Assembly: GCA_042408875.1 (NCBI GenBank)
Contig: JBHOQS010000024.1
Location: forward strand, 1-8,904
Direction: 5' to 3'
Origin: JBHOQS01 sp042408875
Lineage (GTDB): Bacteria > Chloroflexota > UBA11872 > JBHOQS01
Length of the DNA: 8,904 nt
The position numbers and the translations under genes are program-made. Position 1 is the first letter of the stretch. Every line of letters begins with the position of its first letter. The notes under the pieces were generated by a model, which saw nothing but the letters and a program-made list of their open reading frames with translations, had not been told where the DNA came from and ran no database searches. This document shows, in pieces, positions 6,639-8,904 of the stretch.

Positions 6639-8036
6639 ATGCCATCGCCACGCCGGTCCTGCACACGCCGCGAATTCGCCACCAGCCTCATGGCCGGGGC
6701 AGCGCTGAGCCTAGCCGCGGCCTGCCGCGCTCCAAGCGCGCCCACAGGCGCAAAGCCGCGCAGCGAGCCGGTGTCGATCGTGTACGGCACCTGGTACACC
6801 ACGATGATGGACAACCTGAAACCGTACTTCCCCCAGTTCGAAGAGAAGCACAACGTGCGGCTCGTCCTAGAGATCACGCCCACCGGGCCGGGGCCGGAGG
6901 GCTTCGAGGCCAAGCTGGTGAGCCAGCTTGCCAGCGGCGCCGGCCCCGACGTCATGAACGCCCAGAACATCGTTCATGTAAAGCTCTTTGACTCGGACGT
7001 GTTCCTGGACCTAGCCGACCGGTTGAAGCGCGACAAGATCGATGTGAAGCGGGACTACGCGCTGATGGGGCTGGAGTTCTGGTGTGGCAAGCAGTATGCC
7101 ATGCCTTTCGATATGGGCACGCGCGCCGTCTACTACAACAAGACGCTGTTTAAGCAGGCCGGCGCGAAGGATCCATGGGATGACTTGCAGGGGCAGTGGA
7201 CGCTCGACGACATGCTTCAGGCAGCGCTCGCGGTGATGCGCGTGACCGGGGACCAGAGCGACGTATGGGGCATCGACATGTCGTACACCGGTATCCCCGA
7301 GGTCAATGGCATGTACGTGTGGACCTTCGGTGGCGTCTGGGCGGACTTCAACACGATGCGCTACACGCTCGATAGCCCGTTGAGCATCGAGGCCCACAAC
7401 TACGTCTACGACCTCGTGACGAAGCACCGCGTGGTGCTGTCGGCGGCCGAGCGCGCGGCGATGCGTAGGGCCGGGATCGCCACGCCGTTCGCTGCGGGAA
7501 AAGTAGCGATGTGGGTGCGCGCGTCTGCGTCGATGGGGCCGGTACAGCGGGAGGTGGCCGGACGCTTCGAGTGGGACATCGCCCCGTTCCCCGGGCGCAC
7601 GCCCGGCCAATGGGGCGTCTCACTGGTCTCCGGCAACCCGAACGAAGTGAACCGCCGCAGCCCGCCGGAGAAGCAGGATGCCGCCTATGCGTTCGTCACC
7701 TGGCTGGCCGGCCCGGACGTGCAGGGGCTCTTTGCGCGCGAGAAGTTCCAGGTGCCTACCTTGCTGCGCATGCGCGAGGCGTTCAAGATGCCTCCGCCTG
7801 CACACGCGAGCGTGTTCGTGGATCTACTGAATTACCCGTACGGCATCCACTTCCGGCACTATGAGACGGAGCAATGCAATCGCGAGTACAGCCGCGCCAT
7901 GCAGGAGGTCTTCGACGGCAAGGCAGGCATGACCGAGACGCTGCGCGCGCTCAACCCCCGACTCAACCAGCTCGTGCAGTACGGCTCGTGCTATCCGTAT
8001 GCGGGTGTGACCGTGCCGGTATCGCCGGCCAAGTGA
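6639..8036 (+). CDS. Orphan sugar-binding lipoprotein, Tat-exported
   Basis: This 465-residue protein is an extracellular solute-binding protein of family 1 (carbohydrate type). The N-terminus has a twin-arginine motif, TRREFA (residues 9-14), a hydrophobic core and a lipobox-like AAAC with the anchor cysteine at residue 29. The mature part follows the family pattern: an early YGTWYTT strand, ASGAGPDVMNAQNIVHVK, then YAMPFDMGTRAVYYNKTLF near residue 150. The region around residues 180-300 contains several Trp and Tyr residues, as expected of a sugar site. GGGAGGA at 6627-6633 lies 5 bp before ATG 6639. ATG 6635 is in another frame and too close to it. No permease or ATPase gene lies next to it in the window: the sulfatase is divergent and panB follows. 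It may therefore share permeases encoded elsewhere, perhaps those of the first cluster. The ligand is unknown. Confidence 0.92.
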   Translation: MPSPRRSCTRREFATSLMAGAALSLAAACRAPSAPTGAKPRSEPVSIVYGTWYTTMMDNLKPYFPQFEEKHNVRLVLEITPTGPGPEGFEAKLVSQLASGAGPDVMNAQNIVHVKLFDSDVFLDLADRLKRDKIDVKRDYALMGLEFWCGKQYAMPFDMGTRAVYYNKTLFKQAGAKDPWDDLQGQWTLDDMLQAALAVMRVTGDQSDVWGIDMSYTGIPEVNGMYVWTFGGVWADFNTMRYTLDSPLSIEAHNYVYDLVTKHRVVLSAAERAAMRRAGIATPFAAGKVAMWVRASASMGPVQREVAGRFEWDIAPFPGRTPGQWGVSLVSGNPNEVNRRSPPEKQDAAYAFVTWLAGPDVQGLFAREKFQVPTLLRMREAFKMPPPAHASVFVDLLNYPYGIHFRHYETEQCNREYSRAMQEVFDGKAGMTETLRALNPRLNQLVQYGSCYPYAGVTVPVSPAK

Positions 8037-8072
8037 CCCCGACGAGCCCTGGCCGGGGCACTGTGCCGCGCG

Positions 8073-8081
8073 TGGTATACT
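8073..8081 (+). promoter_or_regulatory. Extended -10 promoter upstream of panB
   Basis: TGG-TATACT forms an extended -10: TG, one base, then a hexamer matching TATAAT at 5 of 6. No good -35 is visible upstream, which is common for extended -10 promoters. Transcription would begin near 8088 and produce a leader of about 228 nt before panB. Confidence 0.5.
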
Positions 8082-8087
8082 GTCTCC

Positions 8088-8315
8088 GCAGGACCCCGCG
8101 GCGAGGCGCGGACGATCCGCACAGGGCGGACGGCCAGCAGCCTCATGCCGAGCACGGGCCCTGGTGATAGGCCGGGCCGCTGGCCTGCGGGACTTGCTGC
8201 GCCCGGCTGCCTGGCCGGATCCCCCCAGGTAGCGAGCGCTCTACTTCTACGCCCCGACCCGGGCGTGTGCCGGCATAGGCTGTGGCCGGGAAGGGCGAGG
8301 AAAGGAGCACCCACC
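8088..8315 (+). promoter_or_regulatory. Long, structured 5' leader of panB
   Basis: This untranslated stretch is dense in inverted repeats. GCGGA (8108-8112) pairs with TCCGC (8116-8120), and that TCCGC can also pair with GCGGA at 8126-8130. GGCCAGC (8132-8138) pairs with GCTGGCC (8179-8185). GCCGGGC (8171-8177) pairs with GCCCGGC (8201-8207). These last two 7-bp stems interleave as in an H-type pseudoknot. A 9-pair hairpin (8206-8214 with 8225-8233, one G-U) overlaps the second stem by two bases. ACGCCC/GGGCGT (8249-8266) and CCGGC/GCCGG (8270-8289) lie just before the ribosome-binding site. The pan RNA motif is known upstream of pantothenate genes in Chloroflexi and other phyla, so this may be such an element. 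I cannot confirm a match by eye. High GC raises the chance of accidental stems. Confidence 0.4.
8301..8307 (+). promoter_or_regulatory. Ribosome-binding site fixing the panB start
   Basis: AAAGGAG lies 8 bp before ATG 8316. The frame is open upstream to an in-frame ATG at 8145, so this site and the usual PanB N-terminus decide the start. Confidence 0.75.
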
Positions 8316-8904
8316 ATGGCACCCTCGAAGCGCGTCACCGCCGAGAGCCTGCGCGCGAAGAAGCGCAGCGGCCAGAAGATCACCATGCTCACTGCCTACG
8401 ACTACACCATGGCGCGCCTGCTGGACGCTGCTGGCGTCGATGCCTTGCTCGTCGGCGACAGCCTGGGCATGACCGTGCTGGGCTACGAGACGACCATCCC
8501 GGTGACGTTGGAGGACATCATCCACCACACCCGTGCGGTCGTGCGTGGCGCGCAGCGCGCCCTGGTCGTCGCCGACCTGCCCTTCCTGACCTACCAGGTG
8601 AGCGAGCAGGAGGCGCTGCGCAACGCCGGACGCCTCATCCAGGAAGGCGGCGCCCAGGCGGTCAAGCTCGAAGGCGGGCGGTCAGTTGCCCCGGCCGTCC
8701 AGCGTATCGTTGAGGCAGGCATCCCGGTGATGGGCCACCTGGGCCTGACCCCGCAGTCCATCCATCGCTTCGGCGGCTATCGCGTGCAGGGCAAGACACG
8801 CCGGAGCGCCCAGGCCTTGCTCGACGACGCCCGCGCGCTCGAGCGCGCCGGGGTCTTCGCCATCGTGCTGGAGCTCGTGCCCGCTGAGCTCGCGCGCCTC
8901 ATCA
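8316..8904 (+). CDS. panB: Ketopantoate hydroxymethyltransferase PanB (5' part)
   Basis: The first 196 residues of PanB are present and the gene runs off the window. PanB transfers a hydroxymethyl group from 5,10-methylenetetrahydrofolate to 2-oxoisovalerate, making ketopantoate, the first committed step to pantothenate and coenzyme A, in the cytoplasm. Visible family features are ITMLTAYDYTMARLLDAAG, VGDSLGM with metal and substrate residues Asp48 and Ser49, VADLPF with Asp87, AVKLEGG with Lys117 and Glu119, PVMGHLGLTPQS, and LELVP with the likely catalytic Glu186. The usual length is about 260-280 residues, so roughly 70-80 are missing. The start at 8316 gives the normal short N-terminus before the first barrel strand and has a good ribosome-binding site. 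Downstream panC or panD is plausible but not visible. Transcription probably starts near 8088, independent of the upstream binding-protein gene. Confidence 0.97.
   Translation, partial: MAPSKRVTAESLRAKKRSGQKITMLTAYDYTMARLLDAAGVDALLVGDSLGMTVLGYETTIPVTLEDIIHHTRAVVRGAQRALVVADLPFLTYQVSEQEALRNAGRLIQEGGAQAVKLEGGRSVAPAVQRIVEAGIPVMGHLGLTPQSIHRFGGYRVQGKTRRSAQALLDDARALERAGVFAIVLELVPAELARLI

Noticed and set aside
6635..6991. Plus-strand frame starting at ATG 6635, 4 bp before the binding-protein start.
   Set aside because: It is only 1 bp from the GGGAGGA site and its translation is Arg/His-rich without family features. ATG 6639 gives a perfect Tat lipoprotein.
7011..7610. Minus-strand frame of 199 codons opposite the second binding protein.
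   Set aside because: His/Arg/Val-rich shadow of the real gene, with no family resemblance.
8037..8058. Possible terminator after the second binding protein (CCCCG with CGGGG).
   Set aside because: A 5-bp stem with a 12-nt loop and no T run following. Not an intrinsic terminator.
8145..8315. In-frame upstream extension of panB to ATG 8145 (57 more codons without a stop).
   Set aside because: The added residues resemble no PanB N-terminus, ATG 8145 lacks a ribosome-binding site, and ATG 8316 has AAAGGAG 8 bp upstream. The open frame is explained by high GC.
8088..8315. Signal recognition particle RNA, RNase P RNA or a tRNA in the panB leader.
   Set aside because: I do not see the conserved SRP GGAAGGAAGCAGCC core, an RNase P signature or a T-loop GTTC motif.

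Overview
The window is GC-rich, densely coded bacterial chromosome. It carries carbohydrate ABC-transport genes, a GAF-containing two-component system, a formylglycine-type sulfatase and the start of panB. The mix of twin-arginine lipoprotein solute-binding proteins, a multi-TM GAF histidine kinase and a sugar-uptake-linked sulfatase is what I would expect from a Chloroflexota bacterium (Thermomicrobia or Ktedonobacteria-like). That assignment comes from gene content and protein style, not from a marker gene. I see no rRNA, tRNA, CRISPR array, transposase or phage gene.

Layout. Positions 1-330 (+) are the C-terminal third of a MalG-type ABC permease cut by the window edge. Positions 412-1761 (+) encode a Tat-lipoprotein sugar-binding protein, probably the last gene of the same operon. 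A 494-bp non-coding stretch (1762-2255) holds an AT-rich tandem-repeat island, several small hairpins and a plausible sigma70-type promoter. That promoter reads into a histidine kinase (2256-4172, +) that overlaps its OmpR/PhoB-type response regulator (4160-4861, +) by 13 bp. A weak terminator-like hairpin and a second, very AT-rich repeat island (about 18% G+C) separate the regulator from a convergent sulfatase (4990-6414, -). A 224-bp divergent promoter region separates the sulfatase from a second Tat-lipoprotein binding protein (6639-8036, +), which has no permease beside it. A 279-bp region with an extended -10 promoter and a hairpin-rich leader then leads into panB (8316 to the window end, +), the first step of pantothenate synthesis.

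How the genes may work together (inference). The transporter parts bind and import oligosaccharides or sugar derivatives. The sulfatase has no export signal and could remove sulfate from imported, sulfated substrates inside the cell. The two-component system sits between the transport genes and could control them, but nothing in the sequence proves this. panB looks like the start of a separate housekeeping operon.

The observations most worth checking are the structured panB leader (two interleaved 7-bp stems with pseudoknot topology, in a setting where the pan RNA motif is known), the two AT-rich tandem-repeat islands at gene ends, the RegB/PilS-like membrane motif in the kinase, and the orphan binding protein divergent from the sulfatase.
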